Positions 16,370 through 25,439 of a stretch of 64,000 bases of DNA are shown piece by piece. This stretch comes from a virus: positions 1-64,000 of the IMG/VR virus record IMGVR_UViG_3300032285_001771. One strand, 5' to 3'. Position 1 is the stretch's first letter, and every line of letters starts with the position of its first letter. The position numbers and the translations under genes are program-made. A model generated the notes under the pieces. That model did not search any database. It was given only the letters and a program-made list of their open reading frames with translations, and was not told the DNA's origin.

Positions 16370-17780
16370 AGTATTTTGGTTACAATCAGAAACTACTCAG
16401 CTAGGTAAATGGCAACAACAGATAACTGAAGTATCCGGTAGTCCTAGTTTTTGTGTGTTGCCATGGATACATCTTGCAACTCGCCCAAATGGTGATATGC
16501 GTATATGTTGTGTTGCAAATGCATCTGGTGCAGACACCGGTGACTATACTGTAGGTCTAGTTAAAAAAGAAAATGGTAATCCTGCTAACTTTGCTCAGGA
16601 CTTACCTACAGAAGCATTTAACAACGACTACATGAAGTCAGTGCGCAAGACTATGTTAGCAGGAGAAGTACCTGCAAGCTGTGTTAAGTGCTACGAAGAA
16701 GAAGCAGAAGGAATAGCAAGCAAACGCATTTGGGAAACTGGCACATGGTATCTTAATGAAAAGATTGATATCAAAGAACTAATTGCTGAAACAGAATTAG
16801 ATGGGTCAGTGCCTTACAAGTTACAATACTTAGACTTACGTTTAGGACACACCTGTAATTTAAAATGTATTATGTGCAGTCCGCATGATTCAAGTATGTG
16901 GGTTCCGGAACATAAGAAAGTATTTCCTATATTCACCAGCCCTTTGATTAAGAAACAAATGAGTTGGGAAGCAGATGACTTCAACAACAAGTGGCACGAG
17001 AACCCTGCGTTTTGGGAAGAAGTCTACGATCAAATTCCTAACATCAAACAACTATACTTTGCAGGCGGCGAGCCATTATTAATTAAAGAACATAAAGTGT
17101 TTCTTTTAGAAATCATTAAACGTGGTTACGCTGGGCAAATTAGTCTGCGTTACAACACTAATGGTATACTTGTTAGTGATGAAATTATTGAAATATGGAG
17201 CCAGTTCCGTAAAGTTAAAGTGGGCGTTAGTTTAGATGGTATTGGACCGCGCGGCGAATACATACGTCATCCGTTAGATTGGAAGACTGTAGAGGAGAAT
17301 CTAATCAAATTAGACAATGCTCCAGACAACATACAAACTAATATTGCTATGGCCGTACAAATCCTAAACATCAAACACGTTCCAGATTTTATCAAATGGA
17401 AAGTGCGTATGAACTTTAAGAAAGTTAACTTTGATAAGAACGCCGCAGGACATATAATGGGCGGTGGATTAGTTGGAGTACACTTGCTTTGGATTCCTAC
17501 ATGGCTAAGTTTACGTGTGTTGCCCGCAGAGGATAAAGCAGAAGTTCGTAACCTGTTTGCTGAACTACAGGAGTGGCTGTGGAAGAATTACACACAGGAC
17601 AAAGAGTTTTGGGAAGTTAACCCTTACGGATGGAAACGCTGGGAAGGAATACTAGATTGGATGGATAAAGAAGACCATACTAATCTGTTGCCGGACTTTA
17701 GAGATTATATCACTACAATGGATAAACAACGTAGCACAGATTTTAAAAATACTTTTCCGGAGCTAGAACATATATTATGA
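16362..17780 (+). CDS. Twitch-domain radical SAM enzyme
   Basis: 472 residues. The N-terminal auxiliary-cluster half-domain has C31 (CVLPWIHLAT), C49-C50 (MRICC) and C107-x2-C110. The barrel motif is C165-x3-C169-x2-C172 (CNLKCIMC) with AGGEPLL at about 235-241 and SLDG near 289. The arrangement SPASM/twitch-then-barrel is shared with 6472-7812 and 20483-21730. Enzymes of this architecture in mobile elements are largely uncharacterised. ATGA-type coupling on both sides. Confidence 0.88.
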   Translation: MNKVFWLQSETTQLGKWQQQITEVSGSPSFCVLPWIHLATRPNGDMRICCVANASGADTGDYTVGLVKKENGNPANFAQDLPTEAFNNDYMKSVRKTMLAGEVPASCVKCYEEEAEGIASKRIWETGTWYLNEKIDIKELIAETELDGSVPYKLQYLDLRLGHTCNLKCIMCSPHDSSMWVPEHKKVFPIFTSPLIKKQMSWEADDFNNKWHENPAFWEEVYDQIPNIKQLYFAGGEPLLIKEHKVFLLEIIKRGYAGQISLRYNTNGILVSDEIIEIWSQFRKVKVGVSLDGIGPRGEYIRHPLDWKTVEENLIKLDNAPDNIQTNIAMAVQILNIKHVPDFIKWKVRMNFKKVNFDKNAAGHIMGGGLVGVHLLWIPTWLSLRVLPAEDKAEVRNLFAELQEWLWKNYTQDKEFWEVNPYGWKRWEGILDWMDKEDHTNLLPDFRDYITTMDKQRSTDFKNTFPELEHIL

Positions 17781-18814
17781 AACCTATAAAAATTGTATCA
17801 ACACAGCAATCTAATATTCTAGCAGTAAGATGGAATCCTAATAACGTTTGTAATTATCATTGCGAATACTGCTGGCCTGGTAGTAATGCGGGAACTTATC
17901 GTTCTCCACAGAATTTAGAGCTTATAATCAAAAACTTCAATCATATGATTGAAAGATATAGAACTAAGTTAGGTAAAACAAAAATACATCTTAGTATAGC
18001 AGGCGGCGAGCCTACTCTATGGAAAGACCTTGGTAGATTCATCGAAGCAGTTAAAAAAGAAAACGATATCTATTTTACAATAATCAGTAACGGATCAAGA
18101 ACACTTCGCTGGTGGAAAGAATACGGACACCTAATCGATAATGCAGGGCTATCATATCATATAGCAGAAGCAGATCCAGACCATATGATTGCAGTAGCAG
18201 ATACATTATTTGAATATGGCAAGAAGGTTACTGTAAAAGTCTTAATGGATCGTAAGCATTGGCAGAAAGGTATTGATGTAATTGCTTATATGAAAAAGCA
18301 TAGTAAACATCCGTGGTTTATAACAACCTGCGAAGTTATTGAACCAGAAGTTGCAAACATTAAGGGCATTAAAGTTATTGATGCCAATGATATACAATTA
18401 ACCAAAGAACAAAAAGGATTTTTAAAAAATTCGTTGAAACGAATACCTAATCTATTATGGTTCTGGAAAAATAGAAAACTGATACTTGGTGGTGAAATAA
18501 GACTTCACGAAAGTGTAGCCACGATGGATAATGGCAAAACTATAAAAGCCAAGTCTAATACATATATTAATAAGAATTGGACAGCGTTTGAAGGATGGAG
18601 TTGTGATATCGGCTTAGATAACGTTTTTATTGAGTGGACTGGTGCGATACAAGGATCTTGCCAGCAAAAGGTCTACGGACTTGATTATTCGTTTAATATA
18701 TTAGATGAAGATTTTGTAGAAAAGTTTGATCCTGAATTCAAACCTTCTATATGCTCTATTAAGAGTTGTTTGTGTGCTTGCGAAACACAGCAATCAAAGT
18801 TTAAACTTAGTTAA
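17777..18814 (+). CDS. Radical SAM enzyme (CNYHCEYCWPG type)
   Basis: 345 residues, with C25-x3-C29-x2-C32, AGGEPT at about 75-80 and auxiliary Cys at the C-terminus (WSCDI, GSCQQ, SICSIKSCLCAC). It is the last gene of the rightward string that starts at 5264. Its 3' end overlaps by 21 bases the 3' end of the opposing radical SAM gene. Because the shared DNA is palindromic, both proteins finish with KFKL. Closest relatives in the window are 12001-12963 and 18794-19696. Confidence 0.87.
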   Translation: MKPIKIVSTQQSNILAVRWNPNNVCNYHCEYCWPGSNAGTYRSPQNLELIIKNFNHMIERYRTKLGKTKIHLSIAGGEPTLWKDLGRFIEAVKKENDIYFTIISNGSRTLRWWKEYGHLIDNAGLSYHIAEADPDHMIAVADTLFEYGKKVTVKVLMDRKHWQKGIDVIAYMKKHSKHPWFITTCEVIEPEVANIKGIKVIDANDIQLTKEQKGFLKNSLKRIPNLLWFWKNRKLILGGEIRLHESVATMDNGKTIKAKSNTYINKNWTAFEGWSCDIGLDNVFIEWTGAIQGSCQQKVYGLDYSFNILDEDFVEKFDPEFKPSICSIKSCLCACETQQSKFKLS

Positions 18815-19696
18815 TGGAATATCAGCCGCGCAGGTACAGAAATCACGATCGCAAACTACTGGTTCACTAGGTACAACGAATGTTCCCTCGTATATATTTC
18901 CGAGTCTTCCACCAACTCTACAAGTTGCCCGGTGTACGTCTCCGTCCCAATTAATCATTAGGCTTTCTATACCTGCGTTGCATGACCATCCCTTATATTG
19001 ATTAAGGTGTTCTTTGATTACATCGTTAGCATGTTTTGGTATTTGAGTATACTTGTCATCTAACCAAATGATAACATTAGTCTTAACTGTAGCTTCTTGA
19101 TCCATCATCCATTTAAAATCATCAGGATGATATCGCATATCGTCAAATATATTATGGTCTCCTTCGGTCCAGCGTATCCTACGCACAGTAAAAGGAAACT
19201 CCATAATTTTTAAATATTCTGCAACATCTTTAACATTTGCCATATGATCGTGGTGTGCCATTAGCTGTACAACAATAGATGTTTTAGCAAAGTTCTTAAG
19301 GCTTGTTATAGTATGTATAATTCGTTTGTAGTCATATTCAAAGTGTACGCTAAACACAAATTGATCTACACGCAACTTATCGTACCATTCGGGCTTGCGT
19401 GTGCCGTTGGTAGTCACGCTGATCCAATGTATGCCAACGTGTTTAGCATAATTGATTAGCTCTTCAAACTTAGGATGTACTGTAGGTTCTCCGCCTGTAA
19501 AACTAAGACGCACAGGCTTACCTATAGCAACTAATTTATCTATAGTTGTTTTAAGTATTTCTATATCTGTGTGCTCGCTTGTATTATCGTGTATGGCAGG
19601 AGGACAATATGAACAATCATAATTGCATCGCTTGCCTAAATTCCATTCTACCTTAATAGAATTTTCATGTCCCCAGCGTCCTGTTACTTTAAGCAT
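18794..19696 (-). CDS. Radical SAM enzyme (CNYDCSYCPP type)
   Basis: 300 residues on the opposite strand. C24-x3-C28-x2-C31 is followed by TGGEPT at about 68-73 and C-terminal WSCNAG, ATCRVGG and FCTCAAD, which fit a twitch-type second cluster. It is clearly paralogous to the gene it meets tail to tail (17777-18814), so the convergence point looks like an inverted duplication that has since diverged. It is the distal gene of a leftward operon beginning at 23190. Confidence 0.87.
   Translation of the reverse strand: MLKVTGRWGHENSIKVEWNLGKRCNYDCSYCPPAIHDNTSEHTDIEILKTTIDKLVAIGKPVRLSFTGGEPTVHPKFEELINYAKHVGIHWISVTTNGTRKPEWYDKLRVDQFVFSVHFEYDYKRIIHTITSLKNFAKTSIVVQLMAHHDHMANVKDVAEYLKIMEFPFTVRRIRWTEGDHNIFDDMRYHPDDFKWMMDQEATVKTNVIIWLDDKYTQIPKHANDVIKEHLNQYKGWSCNAGIESLMINWDGDVHRATCRVGGRLGNIYEGTFVVPSEPVVCDRDFCTCAADIPLTKFKL
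18797..18808. repeat. 12-bp palindrome at convergent gene ends
   Basis: AAGTTTAAACTT is a perfect inverted repeat lying inside both convergent reading frames, so each encodes Lys-Phe-Lys-Leu before its stop. It may act as a weak bidirectional element or be a relic of inverted duplication. Confidence 0.5.
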
Positions 19697-20490
19697 TCTA
19701 CACTCTTTACTTTGTTAAATTTTAATAGTGTTGACTTATCTACAGTTGTTTGTAAATCGGCAACTGGAATCATACCTATGTTTAGATGTTTAAATTTAAA
19801 ATTCTGTTTTAGTAACCATAGTTTAATTATAATAGAACGGGCAAAGTATACAAATCGATTTGTAGATGGTCCAAATTTAATCATGAAATCTGCACTATAA
19901 TGAGTTTGTGGTCTTACAGCCTCTGACAAGTGATCTCTATCTTTGAATACATCTAATACAGTTTTACCTACATGGCAATAGTTAATGTATACTGTACCTG
20001 AAGTCCAGCAATATGTAAAATGTTTGTACTCATCAACTGTTAATTCGAACCTTGGCCTGTTATTAAATGTAATAACTACTGTTGGGTGTTTTCCTTTAGT
20101 TCTTAATTCCGATTCTAATTGATGTATTAAGATATTAAATTTACATACAGCATCTTTTACATGGTTAGGTGCATTTTTGAACCATTCAGTTTCGTTTACA
20201 ACCTCTCCTCGCAAATCTTCAAAAAATTTATGTAGATAATTTAACTCTTGTTGATTGGTATCTTTTGTAATCTTTTTATCTATAATATTCTCGTAAGAAT
20301 TGATAATGTCGATTTGTTCATTTAGTCTTTCTGGATAGTCCTGCTGTCCCCAATTACTAAACCTATCAGTTTCGTATAATTCATAATTTTTAGATAGTTC
20401 AGAGAACCATTTATTTGCTATATCAGTATCTCTTAACTTAAAAGTTAATACTAGATCATCAACGCCATTAGTAAAGGTTACATTAAACAT
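19684..20490 (-). CDS. Phage protein of unknown function
   Basis: 268 residues. The N-terminal part (MFNVTFTNGVDD to about 150) is charged and likely mostly helical; the rest has several beta-like runs (PTVVITFNNRPRFEL at about 139-153). No catalytic motif, signal peptide or membrane segment is seen. It sits between two radical SAM genes and overlaps both, so it is probably part of the same pathway, perhaps as a substrate carrier or partner (inference only). Confidence 0.6.
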   Translation of the reverse strand: MFNVTFTNGVDDLVLTFKLRDTDIANKWFSELSKNYELYETDRFSNWGQQDYPERLNEQIDIINSYENIIDKKITKDTNQQELNYLHKFFEDLRGEVVNETEWFKNAPNHVKDAVCKFNILIHQLESELRTKGKHPTVVITFNNRPRFELTVDEYKHFTYCWTSGTVYINYCHVGKTVLDVFKDRDHLSEAVRPQTHYSADFMIKFGPSTNRFVYFARSIIIKLWLLKQNFKFKHLNIGMIPVADLQTTVDKSTLLKFNKVKSVECLK

Positions 20491-21730
20491 AATCTTTAAA
20501 CTCTATTGTAACATCTGTAAAACTTTGATTTCTTGTGTTATCTAGGGCTTGATTAAACTTCACACAGTCGTCCCACTTATCACTTTGATCTACGGCATTA
20601 ATATAGTTTATATTATCTTGTATCTGTCCTAGCGTATAGGGTAACAGTTCAGGATGTTGTCTAACCATTTTAAATTCTGGCACACGTGATTTAATCGCCT
20701 CTAGTCGCATAATTGCTAATTCCTTTAAAGGCTTTGGCAATACTTGAACACTTAACACTTTAGGATATGCTACTCGGTGTGTATGGAACACAATGCCTAT
20801 GTCATTTAAAAAATATTCAATCATTTTATCTAATATAAGAACATTGCTGACTTGTACAGTAACAGCACCAACAATGCGACTGATATTTGTTATAGTTTGT
20901 ATCTGTTTGATGTTGTTAACAAGTTCGGCCCATGAGGCGTTACCACGTACATATTCATAACTACTACCAATGCCATCGATGCTTACGTTAACAGCTACGC
21001 TCTTAAACTTGGGCCAGTACTCCCATACTGTACGATTGCTCTTGCCCAATATACTTAGATTAGTCGCATACTTGATTTCAATTTGATGCCCGTACGGGGC
21101 AAGCATATCTAAAATCTTATAATGCTGTGGATCCATTAACGGCTCACCACCAGCAAACTCTACACGACGGAAGTATGGCAATAATTTTTCTAAACTTGCC
21201 CACCATTCTGGACTATCTTGAAATTTGTCAAGATGAGGTTTATTTTCTAAGTTGTGTTCTTCTACAATAGCATACATGATATTACCTTCTGCTTTGTAAA
21301 AGTCTTTAACTTCACTCCAATCGTTCCAGCTGGTACTATCCATTGGATGGCACATACGACATTTAAGATTGCACAAGTTGTTTAGTTTAAGTTCCATGGT
21401 AGGAATCTCAAACGGCATAACTTCTAACAATGGTGTGTTAGGATATAGATTAATACGTGCTTCTGGAATCTTACCACTAACGTGTCTTTGACGTAAACTT
21501 TCAACCCCTTGATCCTCTAAACTAAAACACGGTTCGCACTCGGCCGGGCGTTCTCCGTTTAACACTTGTCGACGGATACGTTGCATCGTATCGTTATTCC
21601 AAATATCTTCTAGTGTAGCATCTTGTATAAAACCTACAGGATGGCTACGACAGCAAGCGCAAATGGCTCCATCTTCGCGTGTTGCTAATCCTGTAAATGG
21701 ATGCATACAAAATGTTTTACTTTGATTCAT
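20483..21730 (-). CDS. Twitch-domain radical SAM enzyme
   Basis: 415 residues. N-terminal auxiliary cysteines C8, C24, C26-C27 and C65-x2-C68 precede the barrel motif C120-x3-C124-x2-C127 (CNLKCRMC). AGGEPLM follows at about 194-200 and VSIDGIG near 249. Same architecture as the product of 16362-17780 on the other strand, with which it shares the CNLKC-x-MC core and WPKFKSVAVNVS versus WSQFRKVKVGVS. Its overlaps with both neighbours (8 and 14 bases) indicate an operon. Confidence 0.88.
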   Translation of the reverse strand: MNQSKTFCMHPFTGLATREDGAICACCRSHPVGFIQDATLEDIWNNDTMQRIRRQVLNGERPAECEPCFSLEDQGVESLRQRHVSGKIPEARINLYPNTPLLEVMPFEIPTMELKLNNLCNLKCRMCHPMDSTSWNDWSEVKDFYKAEGNIMYAIVEEHNLENKPHLDKFQDSPEWWASLEKLLPYFRRVEFAGGEPLMDPQHYKILDMLAPYGHQIEIKYATNLSILGKSNRTVWEYWPKFKSVAVNVSIDGIGSSYEYVRGNASWAELVNNIKQIQTITNISRIVGAVTVQVSNVLILDKMIEYFLNDIGIVFHTHRVAYPKVLSVQVLPKPLKELAIMRLEAIKSRVPEFKMVRQHPELLPYTLGQIQDNINYINAVDQSDKWDDCVKFNQALDNTRNQSFTDVTIEFKDYV

Positions 21731-22352
21731 TGACTATCTCGTATAATTTTTTAGCCGCTTCTTTATGTGCTAATGGACCTGGGTGACTATTATCTAAAGC
21801 GATGTCTAATTTATGGTTGATTATACTCTTAGAAGTATAATGTTCTGGCTGGTTAATAAACACTGGCATCTTGTTATACCATTGATGTTGAAAAGCAGAA
21901 AAATGAAGCTGTTTTTCGACTTGTGTTTTCAAATAAGATTCTGCGTGATGTATATACAGTCCTGTCCTAACAGCTAAGTCATAATCGTTGTGTATGTCAA
22001 AATACTGTTTAACGAATTTAGTATCTTTATGCCACGCACTTACTCGAAGATCTGATTCAACACCAAATATGTTTTTATTAAAAATACAATCTCTTAGATT
22101 AAAAGTCCAACCTGCAATTACTACATCGGTCTTTTGAAAACCTTTAAACGTTATAATTTCTTTTAAGATCTGAATATTACTAGACCCGCATACTGCCTTA
22201 TTGATTACTTCAAGTTCTAACATGTCTCCTAACAGTTGGGGCCATGCAAATTTGCTAGGATTAGGACCAGGCCAATTCTTTTCAGGAATGTGGCAATCAT
22301 CTAATCCGTGCCCAAACGTAAAGCTATCCCCAAATGTTATTATTCTAGGCAT
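21717..22352 (-). CDS. SGNH/GDSL hydrolase, intact triad
   Basis: 211 residues with all catalytic landmarks: ITFGDSFTFG with Ser10, NKAVCGSSN as block II/III at about 51-59, and LDNSHPG with Asp and His near 187-190. Unlike the two other SGNH proteins of the region, no catalytic residue is replaced. No signal peptide, so a cytoplasmic esterase or acyltransferase on a biosynthetic intermediate is most likely. Overlaps the PLP enzyme gene upstream by 8 bases. Confidence 0.78.
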   Translation of the reverse strand: MPRIITFGDSFTFGHGLDDCHIPEKNWPGPNPSKFAWPQLLGDMLELEVINKAVCGSSNIQILKEIITFKGFQKTDVVIAGWTFNLRDCIFNKNIFGVESDLRVSAWHKDTKFVKQYFDIHNDYDLAVRTGLYIHHAESYLKTQVEKQLHFSAFQHQWYNKMPVFINQPEHYTSKSIINHKLDIALDNSHPGPLAHKEAAKKLYEIVNESK

Positions 22353-23190
22353 TTTCTAAATATCTTATTAACGGACTTACGCCAACTGGAATACCGTCAC
22401 GTAACGCAAGATAAATGCTGTTGGTCGGTGTAAGACTAAAATCTTTACAAACTTTGAGATAGTTTTCACCGTGCTTATTCCAAAGATAATCTGTTGGTAA
22501 ATTTCTAACAAAATGCAACCCAATCATAGCCGGAGCTCTAAGGTTCATATTGAAGTCGTTCATTATTGTAACACTATCTGGGTGTGTTTGTCTAGTCCAG
22601 CGTAAACCAATTCTGTTCCATCCTAACCCTAGTCCTTTGCTCAAACTGATAGCGACTGACTTAATAGATGGATGTGATAAATCAAAGTTAATTCCGCGAC
22701 AGCAAGTAAGCCAAGCGCCGTCCACATGTACACTAATTCCTTTGTCTTGCGCTTCATTTAGTATATCCTCCATTTGAGTATGTACTGCACCTGTGCTAGG
22801 AAATGGCATTGCTATTATTAAAGGAACTCCTTCTTTAAGCAAACCGGGGCGAGTACCCCAATTACCTAATCTATCATGATACCTATAATCGCCGACTATC
22901 ACTTGTGGTTGGCCCTGCATATAAAGGTTGTCAATAAACTGTGTGCAACCGTTCATAATATCTACACGATTAAAACTATCAAATCCTGTAATGGTGTTTA
23001 CCTTGCTATTAAACAACCACGATGTCATTTCTCTTTTAAAATTAGTGTAAACATTATCACTAATATCTTTATCTATTTTACCACTTAGTACATCCTGTAT
23101 CAACTGTTCGATATGATTATCAACAAGAGGTTGTGGCCTATCTATTTCTATGTAGGTTTCTGAATAGGTGGGAGCAATCTTATAACGCAT
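22345..23190 (-). CDS. PLP-dependent (fold type I) aminotransferase-like enzyme, short
   Basis: 281 residues. VHVDGAW at 154-160 supplies the Asp that pairs with the PLP pyridine nitrogen, and ISLSKGLGLG at 181-190 contains the Schiff-base Lys185. This is the arrangement of class I aminotransferases and decarboxylases. The protein is about 100 residues shorter than typical enzymes, with little of the C-terminal small domain left. It is first in its leftward operon. A role in making an amino sugar, or in supplying an amino donor for the surrounding enzymes, is plausible. Confidence 0.65.
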   Translation of the reverse strand: MRYKIAPTYSETYIEIDRPQPLVDNHIEQLIQDVLSGKIDKDISDNVYTNFKREMTSWLFNSKVNTITGFDSFNRVDIMNGCTQFIDNLYMQGQPQVIVGDYRYHDRLGNWGTRPGLLKEGVPLIIAMPFPSTGAVHTQMEDILNEAQDKGISVHVDGAWLTCCRGINFDLSHPSIKSVAISLSKGLGLGWNRIGLRWTRQTHPDSVTIMNDFNMNLRAPAMIGLHFVRNLPTDYLWNKHGENYLKVCKDFSLTPTNSIYLALRDGIPVGVSPLIRYLENA

Positions 23191-23219
23191 TGTAAATATT
23201 TAACCCTATTATAGTAGCA

Positions 23220-23227
23220 CATAAATA
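23220..23227 (+). promoter_or_regulatory. Late-promoter-like octamer CATAAATA
   Basis: CATAAATA differs from the T4 late-promoter core TATAAATA at one base and lies in the 42-base divergent gap. It is only 5 bases from the ATG at 23233, so a transcript from it would be nearly leaderless. Function is therefore doubtful. Confidence 0.3.
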
Positions 23228-23232
23228 TTTCC

Positions 23233-23898
23233 ATGCTAACCCCAACTACATACTCAGTTGACACAAGTCTATTGCAACAAGCCAGTGATTGTATTCCAAA
23301 TACAGGAATGAAAAATACAATTAACCAGCCAACTGGTAATTTCTTTTATGATCCTTGGGTATTGAAGGACGAATACAAAGATACAATTTGGGAAGCTCTG
23401 TACGATTCTTTGCCTGTGGTCAAAGGAGAAGCAAGGGTAATTATTTTAGAGCCTGGTCAGTGCTATACATCACATGCAGACATAGATGATAGATATCATC
23501 TAAACATATCTGGAAGTAAAAGTTATCTTGTTAATCTAGAAACAAATCAAATGCATTTTTTAGATCAGAACGGTATATGGTACGATATGAATGCCGGACA
23601 AACACACACAGCCGCCAACTTTGGTAGAACTGCAAGAGCGCAGTTAGTAATTAGAAAGCTATTGTTGAACAACTATATAAAAGACCCTGTGCCAATCACC
23701 ATACATACTACACTAACCAATCTTGACCAAGCTCGATTCATTTTTGATAATACCATTAGTCCTTGGCTTAACACAGCTAATAAAAAAGGATACATTGCTA
23801 ATTTTTCCTATACTAACAATCAAGCGACCTTTGACATTGAAGAATCTATGCTTTATGTTTTAAAAAATATATTACCAGAAGAATTTACTTTAGAATGA
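23233..23898 (+). CDS. Aspartyl/asparaginyl-hydroxylase-like 2OG oxygenase
   Basis: 221 residues. H81-A-D83 with distal H125 (AGQTHTAAN) and Arg135 form the iron and 2-oxoglutarate sites. LEPGQCYTSHADIDDRYHLNIS-type spacing, with a short loop between the HxD and a YLVNLE strand, is typical of the Asp/Asn beta-hydroxylase cupin branch. The C-terminal 70 residues are an extra region of unknown role. It begins the rightward operon with the B12-type radical SAM gene and overlaps it by ATGA. Confidence 0.7.
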   Translation: MLTPTTYSVDTSLLQQASDCIPNTGMKNTINQPTGNFFYDPWVLKDEYKDTIWEALYDSLPVVKGEARVIILEPGQCYTSHADIDDRYHLNISGSKSYLVNLETNQMHFLDQNGIWYDMNAGQTHTAANFGRTARAQLVIRKLLLNNYIKDPVPITIHTTLTNLDQARFIFDNTISPWLNTANKKGYIANFSYTNNQATFDIEESMLYVLKNILPEEFTLE

Positions 23899-25439
23899 AC
23901 CACGCATTATTCTTTTCATTAACAGGCAAACGCTGGGAGCGTATTCTATGGACACATCGCGTTGCTACCTTCTTACGAATGAATGACTGGGATGCTGAGG
24001 TTGTAGACTTTACAGCTTTTTGGAAACTAGAAGAACTACAAGAATTTGTACGTAGCAGAACAACAAACAAAACAGTAATGTTCTGTTTTGGAACAGCGTT
24101 CTTAAATCCGTGGAGTCCGTACTTAAATGATTTTATTGCGTGGCTTAAACAGGAATATCCTAAGATTCCTATTGTTGTAGGAGGGAATAATGCCTTAACG
24201 ACCCCAGCTAATCATGTAGACTATTGGGTAGACAGCTACGGAGAAAACGCCATACTCGCGGTATGTAAACATTTGTTAGGAACACTCGGAGCACCTTTAA
24301 TGCGCGACCCAACTTACTTTGGTGTTAAGAGTGTTGTCCGTGGACTGCATCATTATCCAAGTGCGCCATTAGACAGTTACTTGGTGGATTACGAAGCTCG
24401 TGACTTTATGATGCCTTGGGAATGTCCGCAAATTGAAACAGCACGTGGTTGTATGTTTAGTTGTTCTTACTGTAACTTCCCCTTGCTTGGACAAAGTAAA
24501 GACGTTAGTGTTAGCAAAGAAGAATTCAAACGTCAAATGCAAACAGGCTATGAAAAGTGGGGCATTAAGAACTGGCGTGTAATGGACGAGACATTTAACG
24601 ACCGTCCCGAAAAATTACAGAAGTATGCAGATGCAGTAGATGAACTAGGATACAATCCTTGGATATGTGGATTTGCTCGCGGCGACCTAGTCGTTAAACA
24701 TAGAGAACATTGGGACACTTATATCAGATTAGGATTTCTCGGACATAGCATGGGTATTGAAACATTCAATCGAGAAGCAGGTAAACTTGTACGCAAGGGC
24801 ATGGATCCTGGTCTACTACAACTAGGCCTATTAGATTTTGAAGCCTATACAGATATTCATGCACCGCAACGATATAGAGCAAATATACAAATGATATGTG
24901 GAATACCAGGAGAAACTAAAGAGTCTTGGAATCAATCACTAGAATGGTTAAACAAATATTGGACTAGACAAAGTGCATCCGCACACATACTAGAAGTACC
25001 AGATTATGACGAATCTCTAACTAATCAAAGTCGTTTTACTAAAGAGCTTGTTAGCAATGGTTTGATTAAATTAGAAGCTAGACAAAATCCTGGATACGAA
25101 GTTTCAAAAGACAGTAATGGAAACGTTGTGTTTAAATCTACTACTCCAAGAGGTGGTGGAGTTGGGAGTACTAGGAATGATATCGTTATTTGGAAACATA
25201 ATACAATGGATTGGTACCAAGCCGAATCTCTAGTACAAGAATTTTATACTGACGACGGTTTCAAAGGACTGCGAGGATGCAATCCATTCTTATCTGACAG
25301 ATTGTTTGCTTACTATGAAACAAACAGTTACGAAGAAGTGTATAATCATAAGGTAACTGATGTAGACACATCTGATCAGAAATTTAAAGAACAAATACAA
25401 TCATACATTGATAAAAAATTAAATTGGAGTAAGCAATGA
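23895..25439 (+). CDS. B12-binding-type radical SAM enzyme
   Basis: 514 residues. The N-terminal 150 residues have the alternating strand-helix pattern of a cobalamin-binding Rossmann domain (IPIVVGGNNA at about 91-100, DYWVDSYGENA at 109-119), but the classical D-x-H-x-x-G is not evident. The barrel follows, with C186-x3-C190-x2-C193 (GCMFSCSYC) and GIPGET near 336-341. Class B radical SAM enzymes methylate unactivated carbons or do other cobalamin-linked chemistry. Whether cobalamin is really bound is an open point. Confidence 0.82.
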   Translation: MNHALFFSLTGKRWERILWTHRVATFLRMNDWDAEVVDFTAFWKLEELQEFVRSRTTNKTVMFCFGTAFLNPWSPYLNDFIAWLKQEYPKIPIVVGGNNALTTPANHVDYWVDSYGENAILAVCKHLLGTLGAPLMRDPTYFGVKSVVRGLHHYPSAPLDSYLVDYEARDFMMPWECPQIETARGCMFSCSYCNFPLLGQSKDVSVSKEEFKRQMQTGYEKWGIKNWRVMDETFNDRPEKLQKYADAVDELGYNPWICGFARGDLVVKHREHWDTYIRLGFLGHSMGIETFNREAGKLVRKGMDPGLLQLGLLDFEAYTDIHAPQRYRANIQMICGIPGETKESWNQSLEWLNKYWTRQSASAHILEVPDYDESLTNQSRFTKELVSNGLIKLEARQNPGYEVSKDSNGNVVFKSTTPRGGGVGSTRNDIVIWKHNTMDWYQAESLVQEFYTDDGFKGLRGCNPFLSDRLFAYYETNSYEEVYNHKVTDVDTSDQKFKEQIQSYIDKKLNWSKQ

